Below, one piece after another: positions 19,985 through 31,740 of a stretch of DNA of 64,000 nt (its first letter is position 1; every line of letters begins with the position of its first letter). Where the stretch lies: positions 12,910,001 to 12,974,000 of the forward strand of contig OY728142.1 of the NCBI GenBank assembly GCA_963277665.1, written 5' to 3'. A program made the position numbers and the translations under genes. A model generated the notes under the pieces. The model worked only from the letters and a program-made list of their open reading frames with translations. It had not been told where the DNA came from and ran no database searches. The DNA is from Viscum album (Eukaryota > Streptophyta > Magnoliopsida > Santalales > Viscaceae).

Positions 19985-20370
19985 TTTATCTCTCCGTTTG
20001 CCGCCACATCGGGATGGCGGACTTTACTTTCATCCATAGGGAACTGGCCCTGCATATATTGGTTTCCCACCATATCGAGTTGGTGGCCTTTGTTGGCGAG
20101 GATACGTTCCCGCCTATGATTTGCCGCCACATCTGGGTGGTGGGCTTTGTTGATCGCCACAATATCAGGATGGCGGGCGTCAGAAGCAACTGCTAGGAGC
20201 TGGTCCTACAGGCACCGGGTCGCCACCACGTCAAGATGGTGGGATTCATGACCCTGGGCAAGGAAAGGTGCCTACCTGGTAAGTGCCATCCTGTGTGAGC
20301 GACAGTCTTGATGGAGCTCGGAGGGGATGTGCACCAGCTTGTATGAGGCCGCCATGTCTGGATGGAGGGA
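19985..20370 (-). repeat. six palindromic units encoding HPDVAAN-like peptides
   Basis: The plus strand has hairpin units at 20001-20020, 20067-20086, 20124-20143, 20155-20175, 20223-20242 and 20349-20368. Stems are CCGCCA/TGGCGG or CCACCA/TGGTGG (one wobble-type and one mismatched unit) around loops of 8 nt (11 nt in one). On the minus strand all units read in one frame as variants of H-(P/L)-D-(V/M/I)-(A/V)-A. Confidence 0.8.
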
Positions 20371-20985
20371 TCAGGAGGAGCGAACAGGTGTAGGTGCATG
20401 TTCGTGGTACGTCTCCGTGGCTGAGCAGTGGAGCTCCTCCTTAGGGACCAGGGTGATGACCAGTCCCTGATTGTACGTCTTCCACCCTCATCGGGCAGTC
20501 TGAGGGGCCGGAGCTCAGGGAGCGTGGGCCTGAATCCTAGGGGAGAAATCCTCCTCGGCGCGAGGATGTTGAATCGCGGCGTGACCACGATGACGCATTC
20601 CGGTGGGGGCCTTGGAGAGGAACCCCCATTCGGTGGGGATGAAGTCCTCAACGTCGACCTCATCCACCTCCCTAAGATAAGGGAGGTACACATTGTCCCG
20701 TTCCGGGGATAGACTCCCGAAACAGTTGGAGACAGCAACAGGGGCTGTCTGGATCTGCCTTTGCGGCTGCTACTGGGCAGGCGACCGACGAGTTCTGGCG
20801 GATTGGAGGGAATGCATGGCCTCCTCCACTGTTGGGAGAGTACTGTTCATGTGGTACTCTCAGATCAGCGCGTCCGAGACCCAGTGTTGAAGATGCTGGG
20901 TGGGTGATGGGGTCCTCCGTAGGTGAGGACGTCCGGTCATTTCATTGTTGGAAGCACGTGCTTGTGAGTTCCTTCGGGACTCCAT

Positions 20986-21108
20986 TGGAGTGAAGGGAGT
21001 TATGAAGGTAATACCTGCAAAAGTTTTTAACAAATACAAGCAATAAACCCATCAAAGCAGCATCTCATGATCCCATGCATAGTTAATGACCTTGCTTGGC
21101 CCTCATTG
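20986..21108 (-). other. 5' leader of the Tat element
   Basis: This short segment lies between the 5' LTR and ATG 20985. On the minus strand a pyrimidine-rich run ends in TTTTGCAG at 21015, a plausible splice acceptor 30 nt before the ATG. A primer binding site should lie here next to the LTR, but no tRNA complement is convincing. TGGGATCATGAGATG, ending at 21075 after a CA, is a weak candidate and would put the LTR edge at 21076. Confidence 0.35.
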
Positions 21109-21804
21109 TGAGTAAAAGGGGGAATAGGGTGGGATCAGGTAAAAATCCGTCATGCTTGGTTAAAAATTCATGTCGAGTTCACCATTTTTGTTTCTCATTT
21201 TCGGTCACGAAACGACCAACGATTCTGTATCTAATGATGGATGGACCTACTTTCCAAAGGCAAGCGTTCGCTGGATGGTCTGACCGGCGACGCTTAAGAA
21301 CTCACATTGGTCGGGAGGATGGGAAGTCGGGATCATCACACCTTTTTTGAGGGGAATTATTTCCTGTTACGGGACTCTATTATAGATTTAAGATGTATTC
21401 ATATGTTCACGAATATTTGGTTTATACCCAAGCATAGTATCCACGGATTTCTCCTGGTTGGAAATGGTCATATGAACGCAGGGGCTCAGAATCATTTAGG
21501 CCAGAGGTTTACCATCCCTCACTGGATTAATGGCTATGAAGAATTTGGACTCATTGAGATGGTGCTGGGATCAACTCAGTGAACCGATGCGAAGATAGTC
21601 AGATCGACCGGTTGTTGGGATTGAACCTTAGGGAGGCTTCCTACGTACCCTGCCTAGGAGATAGGGATCAAAGTCCACATAGTTCGAAAGGGGAGCGTCG
21701 GAGAACCAACGTGAAGGTGGACCCAGGGGTCTGTTAGTGATCAGGCTTGAACCTCATGGAGGCTTCCTACGTATCCCTGTAGTAGGGAATCAAAGTCCTC
21801 ATAG

Positions 21805-22330
21805 TTCTCATTGGCTTGGGACTTACACTCTGAGGCAGCCCAGAATGATGGATTGGGGCTTACACTCTGAGGAGGCCCATAGTGCGGATTGGGGATTACA
21901 CTCTGAGGAGGCCCAGAATGATGGATTGGGGCTTACACTATGAGGAGGCCCATGGGAGGATGTCATGGTCGATACTTTCTATAAGACCACATGAGTCATG
22001 CTCGGTGTGAGAAACAAGAGGCAGCAGGGACCAGAGGATCACATCGTGAAAGGTGCATCCGTGAGAAGTGGAGTGGGGCTTACACATGAGGGCGACCCAT
22101 AGTATGGATTGGGGCTTACATTATGAGGGGGCCCATGAGAGGATTTCATGGATTGGGGATTACACTCTGAGGAGGCCCATGATGATGGATTGGGGATTAC
22201 ACTCTGAGGAGGCCCATGATGATGGATTGGGGCTTACACTGTGAGGAGGCCCATGATGATGGATTTGGGCTTACACTTTGAGGAGGCCCATGATGATGGA
22301 TTGGGGCTTACACTCTGAGGAGGCCTATGG
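21805..22330 (+). repeat. 37-bp tandem subrepeats in the 5' LTR (array A)
   Basis: This is the same unit as in the left LTR (GGATTGGGG, CTTACACTCTG, AGGAGGCCCATGATGAT), about nine copies with the same non-repeat interruption after the third or fourth unit. Confidence 0.85.
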
Positions 22331-22809
22331 GTGACAAAGCGCAGCGGGAGAGGGAAAGGGGGTGCTCCTATGCCCATATCATCTCTTGCAGTGCATAAGG
22401 GCTTCCTTATGATGGGTATTTTACTATCCCCAAGAAGACCTTAACAAGTGGAGGGGAAAAAAGGGGACTCCTGAGCTCATACTCCACATTACCATGGGAA
22501 TGTGAACCAAGGAATGCTGCGGGAATCTGCTCAAGGGTCAAGGAAACCCCTTCGCCTCTACTTATTGTGGGTATGTGAACTCAAAACGGCACGCTGATGT
22601 ATTTTAGGGTTACACCACATGAATCCGGTGGTTCTGGTGGAGGCCTCAGCTCAGGGCTGATGAGTAGGCCAATGGAGGAGTCATAGAGGATCAGGCCGGA
22701 TCGGGAGGATCTTATGTGGCTCAGGGAATGAGAACTCTGAAGGATTCGGTGGACCACACAGAGGTATGGGTGGTGGCGCCATTCGCGTAGGGAAGTGCTA
22801 CGTGGCTGG

Positions 22810-23050
22810 AGAGTCCATTCGCGAACCAGGGTGGTCCATGTACTGAGGGGCTGTCCGCGAACCAGGATGGTCCACGGACTGAGGGTCCGTCCGCGAACTA
22901 GGATGGTCTGCGGACTGAGAGGCCGTCCGCGAACCAGGATGGTCCAAGGACTGAGAGGCCGTCCGCGAACCAGGGTGGTCCGTGGACTGAGGGGACGTCT
23001 GTGAACCAGGGTGGTCCACGGATTGATTGGCATCCCGCGAACCAGGAGGG
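22810..23050 (+). repeat. 36-bp tandem subrepeats in the 5' LTR (array B)
   Basis: Six to seven units with the core GTCCGCGAACCAGGATGGTC. This copy keeps more CpG sites than the left LTR. The open frames through it are by-products of the period. Confidence 0.8.
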
Positions 23051-23501
23051 TTCGTGCATTCGGGTTTGGTCCTCGCACAGGGTTAGTACGCGGAGGGTTC
23101 CTCGCGAGCAGCGGCAGACAAGGTTGGCGCCAGTTGGGGGTTTGTCAGTCGAGGCTTCGCCCGTGTAGGAGGGTGCTACGTAGTGTAGTGGATCGGAAAA
23201 GAGGCATAAACTCCCTAGTCCGCGGGGAGTGCATCCGCGGAGGGGCTGTGGTTCGCGGTATTCTCTTTTTATGTTTTTTTGAGTTCACGGTTCACCAAAT
23301 TATTTTGCGTTTTCAGTTCCTTATTAGTTTGTTCCCTGGTTCATACCTGTTTTGGTTCGCAAACTAGAATTTTTCTGTTTGTGAAATCCTAAGCCTTCCT
23401 TTGAAATCCTTCCACCCGAGTCTGATTGATCTCCTCTCCGTCTCCTTTCTCCGAATCTGAATCTCCAATTCTTCTGAATCCCCTCCAATCCCCCCCTCGG
23501 T

Positions 23502-23513
23502 CTCCTTTTATAG
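23502..23513 (-). promoter_or_regulatory. TATA box of the 5' LTR (gag-pol promoter)
   Basis: CTATAAAAGGAG on the minus strand is identical to the left LTR. Transcription would run leftward into the purine-rich R/U5 sequence and on to the leader. Confidence 0.7.
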
Positions 23514-23879
23514 AGTGGGGAAAGAGGTGTATCTGCGATCACACGACACCTTTTGCAGAGGCCCATGACCGAATACCCGGTTTACGGCTGACTTGGTCAA
23601 TCCGTAATTCGCGGTGGGTATTGAGTGCTTCTCCCCCCCACGAACCGAATGAGGGAGTGCTTCACGGCCGCATAGGGTTCCGCCTCCATTCTGCGAACGA
23701 CAGCAGATGCAGCCTGAACTGGTCGATGCGGTCCACAGTTGGGGTGGTTTATGATGGAGAACCGGATTGGAGCCCATCCTACCTCGCGATCGCGGAGGAT
23801 CTCTGCCTCCATTTCGCGAACGATGATGGTTCGTGGAGGGGGTGCTTTGTGGGGACTGGCCACATCGTGTTTTCATGGG

Positions 23880-23897
23880 ACCGGTCCGCGGACCGGT
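23880..23897. repeat. perfect 18-bp palindrome in the 5' LTR
   Basis: ACCGGTCCGCGGACCGGT is its own reverse complement. It lies about 370 bp upstream of the TATA box on the minus strand and is a possible protein-binding site. Confidence 0.9.
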
Positions 23898-24000
23898 CTT
23901 GCTTGTGTCCCTTCTTTGGACTTTCTCCATTCTTTTCCCCAATTCTTTGGGGGATTTGGGTAGAATCTCCTTTGCGGATTTTTCAGGACCCTACACTATC

Positions 24001-27000
24001 GAAGCCCATCATGGCCTATTTTTTTACTATAGACCCCATTTTGGGGACGTAAAATTTATTATTTTTTTAAAAAAATCTAGAAAATAATTTTAATCTTATA
24101 TACTATATTTAAATTATTTTATGATCTACAAGGCTTATCAATAATGAATTAAAATTGTTTTAATTCTACTTTTATGCATTAAAAATTCCATCTAGTATAT
24201 TTTTTCTTATTTAATTATTTTAAAGCATTACTTATGAACATTGGTTACTCTTGAGCAGTGACCGACCCATTTATAATCAGTTTATTTTTTATTTAATTTC
24301 AATTATTATAATAAGTTATGTTTTATAATAATGAATTAATAAATATTATTATTTTATTATATGTGAATAATCCCTCCATAATTTAATTATTTAAGGAAAT
24401 GTGTTCACACATTTAAGTTATAAAATGTAATATAATATCTCAGGTCCCCCCTCATCATCACATGAGTATACATTGTGAAAAATGCAACTGATATTGATGA
24501 TATGGTATAACATGATATTTTACATAAATAAAATAAAGTAAAAATACATGGGTGAAATATGGTCACTATAATTCATGTTAATAAATAGATCAAGCAGTTC
24601 CCCAAGGTTATCAATGGATCCATCATTCACTTAATGGATTCATTAGTAGAATACAGTTCATTATCATATAATTATTTATTTATTTTTATCATGCATTGTT
24701 AATTAATTATTATGTGAATGCATGGATGATATAAGAGCACATATAATAGTTTGAAAACATAAAAATATGAAAATTAATAAATGAATGATGAATGATTTCT
24801 ATTTATTTATGGTTAAATTTTTGAGAGTAACCACATAGTTTTATTAACAACCATGATAAATAGAATCAAATTTTAGTCACGAAGAAATTAAAAGTATTAA
24901 AAATATTTTAAAGAAATATTAATTGGAAAACATGATACAATAAATTTTTTATTAATATTAAATTATTTAATTTCACCACATTAATTTAAATATGTTTATT
25001 TGAGGAAAAAATTAGATTATAACATGTATTTGAAAATTTAATTAAAATTCTAGTTTTTACACCCATCAAAAAAACACCAGTCTTTGATCTATAAATATGT
25101 GTATGGGGACTTATTTTGGTATGAAATATCCTAAATGTATTATGAAAATATTAGGATTCAATGTTCAATTAGACCATCCTTGTCACATCATACATTATTT
25201 TGGAGGAAATGGGCCATGAAGTAAAAGTTAGATTAGTCACATCAACATAAATTCCCTCTCACCATTTGGTTCAAAAAATATATATGATTGATTATATTAG
25301 TATGAAATTATATAAAAATATAAATAAATATATTATAAAGTTCATCCTTCTATAAGGAGAGCTATTTATTATGCTTTTGGATTCATATAGTCATCTCAAG
25401 TTAGAGTAAAATATGATTCTAAATTTATTATTCACAATTATTAAATAATTGTATCCCTAACTCCCACTATAATCTATAAATTTGTATTTTTCACATTTAG
25501 TCAGGGTTGGATATGTATTATAAGGGTTGGAGTAGAGGATAATTGATTCCTTGACATTTATCTACACCATTGAAAGAGGGAATCTTTCTTGTTAGGATCT
25601 CCTCCATAATGTTGTCATATTCTTCTTCCATATTAAAATATTATTATTCTTGTAATAAAATTATATCCTTATCTTATATTTATTTTGTTTAATTAATTTT
25701 TTTCTTATTAAATTCATTTTTTTGAACTATAAAGAAATATCATAAATGGAATTGGGTTTATCCCTTTATAACCCTTTACTAATGAAAATTAATTGTGTGA
25801 TGTCCCCTCTGCCCATGGAAGATTAGTTTATTTAGTAATAGATCTAATCATTACCTCCATAAATTAATTATTTTGAATCAAGGGTATTAATAAAATTCAT
25901 TAAATAGGGATATATTATTTTATTTCTTAATTTTTTAGTCATTTGATTGATAAATACTTATCACATGAGACTAAGTGTAAATCATGAGAATGGAACCTCA
26001 AACATTGAACCATAACATCATAAGATTGTCTTATAGAGTTTAAGAATAATCTATATAATCAATTCATTCTCATTTATAATATGGAGATGATTCTCTAATT
26101 TTTAATTTATTATATGTTATCTTCAAGGTTTCAATAAAAAAAAATTTCTATTATTTCACTTCCTAAAGATATATAAAGATTAAATTATTTTTATTTTTAT
26201 TGTCATGTTGATTTTTGTAAGGTTAAAATATTAAATAATTAGGTAATTATATAATAATAGATTATAATTTACAAGATAATGATAAATAAATTGATTATGG
26301 GGTAGGTTAGATCAATTATTCTTTCATGAAAAATTTCTAACAAACAACTTTCTATTTGCTTACTTGGTTTTATTCTAAAATCCATAAGAAAACCCACTTA
26401 TCCATTTCAACCATTTTATTTATCTTGTTGAATTTTCTTAATATATATAATAACTTGTTTTAAATAACTCCTCATTGACATAATATCCCTGTTCGACCAC
26501 TCTAATAAACTTATATAAAAAATCATTTAAAGAGTGATATTGATATCACTCTTTCCAATGACTTCCATTACTCAAATTCAAATAAAACCATAGTTTGGTG
26601 TTCTTGTTAACCATAGTTGAGGGTAGCTACTTATATTGAGGATTATAATAAGTGTGGATGGTTAACATAAAAAATTGGTATTATGGAGGTAACTATAGAT
26701 TTATCATTTCCATTTTACAGGTAAAGTTTCAAATAAATCCAAGGTTTGGATTTAGAGAATATGGGACTACACTAAACATATCAAAGAGTTATGTGTTATT
26801 GAAGTTAACAAAAAAAAGGCCTAACATAAAAATATTTAATTAGTTTCATAGCCATAATATTGACTATGAAGATCAGTTTTTAGGAACCATTCCCAATAGG
26901 ATTTTCAAATGAGTAAATATTTTAAATCCAACGGTTGAGGGATAATGGGATTTGAATAAAATAGTTTGAGATATTTAATATTAATAAATCTATAATTTTC

Positions 27001-29649
27001 AAGTAAAAAATAATCAAGATAAAAATACTAATAGGAAAAAAATTATTTTTTTGAAAATGGAATGTGATATTAAAGAATCTCTATGATAAATCTTGTAAAT
27101 GAACATGTCCTTATCAATATAATTTTACTGGAGTTCTATAGGAACTTGTGCATAATACTATAATATAAAAGTAACTCTTATATATTAGAATCATCACTAC
27201 CAAATGAGAGATATTATGAATAAAATTATGGTGAAAATTATTCTTATAAGAGACTCATGAATGATGAACCTCATGTTTACATCATAATGTTTTCATCAAT
27301 GCTCAATATGTTGTTAAGGAAATATGTGTAAATGGATGGTTACACCTTGTTTTCTCATCTCTAGGAACTTTAGTCAGAAAAATTAAGGTAATAAAGTGAT
27401 GAGATTATCAATAAACATTGCATGGGTAATATTGAATGAACTTATATACCCGAAGTGATAATGTTCATTGATCAATTGGAAGAATTTGGATTCTGATTGA
27501 ACAATTATATATCCATACACATCATAATTGAATAATTATCACCCAGTTTCTCTAGTTTTATTGAAAATTATAAATCAAATTAAATGAATAGATCACTTTA
27601 ATATCATTTTAATAAGGCTATATAAGTTGATAAAAACATGATGAGTGATAAATATTCAGTTTTTATGTTGGAAAAAATAAAGGAAATGAGAAAAGGATAA
27701 TGGAAATTTAAAAACCAAAGTCACATTACTAAAGCAATTTAATTAAATAATTATTAGAGAGAAAAAATAAAATAGGATGAAATTTTATTCAAATATGTAA
27801 ATAATGGTATTTGGATGAGTAATTACAATGAATTAAAGAAGAATAAAGTAGAAGTTTATACTCTTCATATATTTATCAATTCATGTGTTTTTATTTTTTT
27901 ACTTCATTGGTATTAGATACAATTTGTGAGTCATAAATATGTATCCAAATATTTAAATCATATAAGTTTATGAAAATAACAAAATTTTTAGCGGATCTTT
28001 AATTTAATGATGGAGATTAACTACTATGTTATATAGTGAAGATCACATCTTCATATTTACTTGTGAAAAGGTAATTGTATTTGAAAAACTGCTATTATTA
28101 ATTGTGTGTTACCAAAAGAAATATCAAATTATTTAGTGCAAACACAACAGTATTTTATTTCTAGATTATAAATAATAATTATTATAGTAAACCTTATATG
28201 ATTAATAGATTAATTATATTTGAATAAGATATATCTTATGTTGTAAGTAAATTATTAATATAATACATAAGACTCAAATTATACCATATTTTTTAAATAA
28301 ATATTTTTTAAAGATAATATAAGAATAAAAATGTCAAAGATATACCAAGAAGAGTTTTTAGATTTTTTTAAGATAAAACTATTAGGTATTTGAAATGATT
28401 TATTATTAGGTTAAATGACCAATAAAACATTTTGTATTAAAGGTTATAAATCCAAAATTATTATGAAATTTGTTTAGTAATATAAATTTAAACTATTTTA
28501 TGTATAAGTTAGAGGAAGATTCTTATACTTTATGAATTTGAAAAACTTTATTGGTAGATATAGACATATCTAATTGATTAATCAAAAAAATAGATTCTTT
28601 TAAGTGATTTAAGGTATATAAAATTATTTGGATAATGATCTTGTTAAGAAGATAAAATATACTTCAGTATGGATAAGCCAAAGATATCATAACCAAGAAT
28701 TGATCAATCATTAAATATTGGGCATAGATTATTACTGAACTCATTTTTTCCTATATATCAGAGTCATGGTATTGATAGAATGAGTAATTATGCCATTATA
28801 ATCATGGTGATATCAAATATTATCCTTTAAAGTCTTCTATTATCCATTTTGTAAAATAGTTCATAAATAAAGGAATTAACACTTAACCACATGCCAACTA
28901 AATAAAAAATTTAATTTTATATCAGTTATAATATGAAAGTAATAAATTATGTTATAAATTACTATGTTATGTTATAATGATTTTTTTATGGATAAATATA
29001 AAAAAATTATACACCAAGAAACATGAATTTTATATATGTGAAATATTTGAATGTTATAATAGATATTTTATATACTTTCTATAATATATAAAAGTTATAG
29101 TCAAGTTAAAGAATATATTTCTATGACTGATAGCACAACTATAATCATGATAATGGGATAAAGTTAAACTTTGATAAATTCAAGTTTCATGATGCATAGT
29201 TTTTTTTATAATAATATTTTCTATAAGATCCATGTAAAATAATGTTTCAGAGTAAAAAATACTGAATATAGAAGATAAAACTAAAGAGAGATGATTTTTA
29301 TAGTTACTGGGTTTGGTGATATTTTATTTATTAAGAATAATAAATATTTATCCTATAAGGAATTAGTAAATGGTGAATAAGATTCTAAATGGAAAATTAA
29401 TATGAATTGATGGTTTCTATGTACCAAAATCAAGTTAATATTTTGGTAGTATCTACTCCTAATATAAATCCCACTTGGCCTAAATTGGTATTTAAGAAAG
29501 AATTGATAATGGATGGTAAATAAAATTATAGTAAAGAAATATATGTAATTAAAGGATTAAGATAAGTCATGTAATTGAATTTTATAAAACCTTATAACTA
29601 ATAAGAGATGCTTAAATCTATAACTCCCCTAAATTCTAAAGTAAAAACA
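24001..29649. other. AT-rich decayed DNA without recognisable genes
   Basis: Base composition switches abruptly from GC-balanced element sequence to very AT-rich DNA at about 24000. The longest open stretches are about 60 codons, with no recognisable domain. CpG is very rare. It is probably ancient transposon sequence whose methylated C positions have decayed; I cannot assign it to a family. Confidence 0.5.
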
Positions 29650-30981
29650 TTGTATTTGATATTATGTATGACATGCAACACCAAGCGCATACGGGAATAT
29701 AATATCCCAAGACTTATATAATATTTTTAATATTTGAATTAATATAAATATATTATCTATATTTAAATGCAAGTAATTGCAATTTACCTTTAATTACACA
29801 CAATAAAGACTTTATTCGATAGCTTGTGTTACACACAAGACCGAGTTTTACCGAATAATAATATATTATTAAAATTATTATTATTTAATATAGTAAGATT
29901 TAACCTAGTATTTAAATTATAATTTATTAATATTATTAACTATATTATTAAAATAAATGGTTAAATTCATTGGTTAATATTTAATTATAAATTAATATAA
30001 TAACTAATTTAAAATAAAGGGAATGTTTTTTATAAATTTTTTTATGCTCAAAAAGTCATTTTATCCTAGTAAATAAAATTCATTAAAATTAGTGAGTGAT
30101 ATTAATGTAATATATATATATATATATTAAATATTCAATCAAATATTTTTTAATTTAATCCAATATATTTTATAGTTATAAGATAAGAACAAATCCAATA
30201 TTATGCATAAAAACCTATATTTTTATAAAGGCACTTTTACTGGCTTTTAACAGAGAACCTATTTTAAATAAATTTCTTGGAAATATTTTAAATTTCATAT
30301 TTCAAAATAAAATTAAATTTTTAAGTATATATATAAAAATTATCTTAGGATTAATTTTTGACATTTTTATGTAAGATTTCATATTTTGATGAATAGTGAA
30401 AAATACTGAATTTTAATTTAAAACTACCTTTTCATCTAATTTATTTATAAGATTAAATTATATTTACTATGGTTTTAAAGTTTAGTTAGATCAATTTTAT
30501 ATCAATTAATCCAATTTAGTTAATTTTAATCAATTTCACATTGAAATTGGATATAAAAACTTCACAAACTTTTGAACATTTTCATTTTAAAAACCCATTT
30601 TTCGTCTCGTTTGTGGGATTAAATTTAAATTAATTTCTGCCACATATGTGATTGGAATTTGGAAAATTGTATTAAATATTTGTAATAATAATAATTTATA
30701 ATGTGTAATAATGTCAAATTAGTTTTTGACAAAAAATATTAGTGAAAGTAATTAAAATTAATTACAAGGATTAAGAGAAAAATTAGCTTAACAAGGGACT
30801 AAACCTTAAAATTAAGGGCCAAAATTACCTATAAACTTGTCAAAAATATATTGTATGTTAATATTTATACCCTATACTACCTTGTATATAATTGGTGTCC
30901 ATTATTGGAGCCACTTTTCTTAGGAAAAATGTGGGTGGAATTCCATTTTTAATGATTTACAAGAATGCCACTCATCCTCCA

Positions 30982-30990
30982 CTATAAAAG
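30982..30990 (+). promoter_or_regulatory. TATA box of the AT-rich LTR
   Basis: CTATAAAAGG is followed by CACTCACCCTTCCCACTTCA, a C-rich start region. The equivalent positions in the minus copies are decayed (near 57430 and 63615, reverse strand). The three core subrepeats lie 340-760 bp downstream, so they would be transcribed. Confidence 0.6.
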
Positions 30991-31324
30991 GCACTCACCC
31001 TTCCCACTTCATCACACCTTTCAAGACACATTAAATTGACTAATATTCTACCAAATAGATATTAAAAATCCCTACCCTCAACCTATAATCACCACCTTTG
31101 GAAGAAATCCATCCAATGAAACCCTTCAGTACAAACCAAAAGGAGTTACTTGAATAAGAGTTAACATCCTTCCTCAAGCTATTTTGTTTTATTTTCATTC
31201 TCCACCCCTAAAATATTCTTATTATGTTATTATATAATAAAAAATTAACCTAAATATACTTATATTTATTTATATTAAGGTTTATACCTAAAATTACACA
31301 CACTTCTATCTAATGGGTAACAAA

Positions 31325-31740
31325 CTTACCGTTTATGTGTACGATGAAGTACCACCTCACAAAATGATGTCTTTTGTTTTTCCTTTACCACCTATCATGG
31401 TTGGTAATTATGATATATATGATATTTATTAGGTATTTATTCTTCTGTAATTATTTTATAACACATAAATTTATTCTTTATATATTTTTTAAATATGATA
31501 ACATCGTTTGTGGAAGTGTGGACCACCGCCTCCTCAAAGTGACATGATTCATTTATGTTATACATGGAATGTATAAAGGATAGTTTTAATAAAAATATGT
31601 AATATATATGATATAAATATGATACTGGAATTATAATATATATATATATCATTTATTTTTTATTCTTTTAAATATGATAAATGAAAGTAGCGTCTATGCG
31701 TACGTACGACCTACCGTTTCCATGAATGACGCATCTCATT
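31325..31740 (+). repeat. three subrepeats with nested-palindrome core (plus copy)
   Basis: Cores at about 31325-31371, 31497-31550 and 31687-31740 are spaced 172 and 190 bp. They are islands of GC and CpG in AT-rich DNA. The second reads AACATCGTTTGTGG, GGACCACCGCC and AAAGTGACATGATT, an outer and an inner inverted repeat. Confidence 0.7.

Larger units (their letters stand above)
18224..20985 (-). pseudogene. repeat-rich N-terminal ORF of the Tat element, continuous with gag
   Basis: A single minus-strand frame can be followed from ATG 20985 to about 18430, then (after a one-base shift) into the gag frame, with scattered TGA/TAG stops (about fifteen). The N-terminal part begins MESRRNSQ and is followed by a Ser/Pro/Glu-rich region without a known domain. 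At 20370-19985 there are six copies of an HPDVAAN-like peptide; at 19270-18224 five to six copies of a roughly 50-residue repeat with EGPP and SPHHDG boxes. Tat elements often have an extra ORF upstream of gag; here the extension seems to be in line with gag. I do not recognise a function. Codon-position-consistent peptide repeats over several different DNA units argue that it was translated. Confidence 0.6.
1561..23995 (-). mobile_element. Ty3/gypsy retrotransposon, Tat lineage, with internal deletion and antisense PMD gene
   Basis: Two long direct repeats (about 2.9 kb) flank about 16.7 kb of internal sequence. gag, protease and integrase lie on the minus strand in that order, so the right LTR is the 5' LTR. 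Tat-lineage features are the protease motif DNGS, the NLGT...RPT linker before the RT position, an integrase with a GPYF-type tail, a minisatellite-rich region after pol, and extra ORFs including an antisense one. Over about 133 aligned LTR bases (from 2157 and from 21718) I count nine differences, eight of them transitions, so the copy is fairly young but dead. No convincing primer binding site was found next to the 5' LTR. Confidence 0.85.
21109..23995 (-). repeat. 5' LTR of the Tat element (right copy)
   Basis: It matches the left LTR from about 21120 to the end CCCTACA at 23995. It contains 37-bp array A (about 21825-22330), 36-bp array B (about 22810-23050), a TATA box on the minus strand at 23502-23513 (CTATAAAAGGAG) and a perfect 18-bp palindrome at 23880-23897. 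The left edge is uncertain (21076-21120). Confidence 0.8.

Noticed and set aside
20428..20712. 94-codon plus-strand frame
   Set aside because: It mirrors the minus-strand N-terminal ORF of the Tat element, which continues far beyond it in frame.
21058..21075. Primer binding site of the Tat element (TGGGATCATGAGATG on the minus strand)
   Set aside because: It starts with TGG after a CA, but it matches the Met-tRNA complement only partly and no better tRNA is evident; kept only as a weak option.
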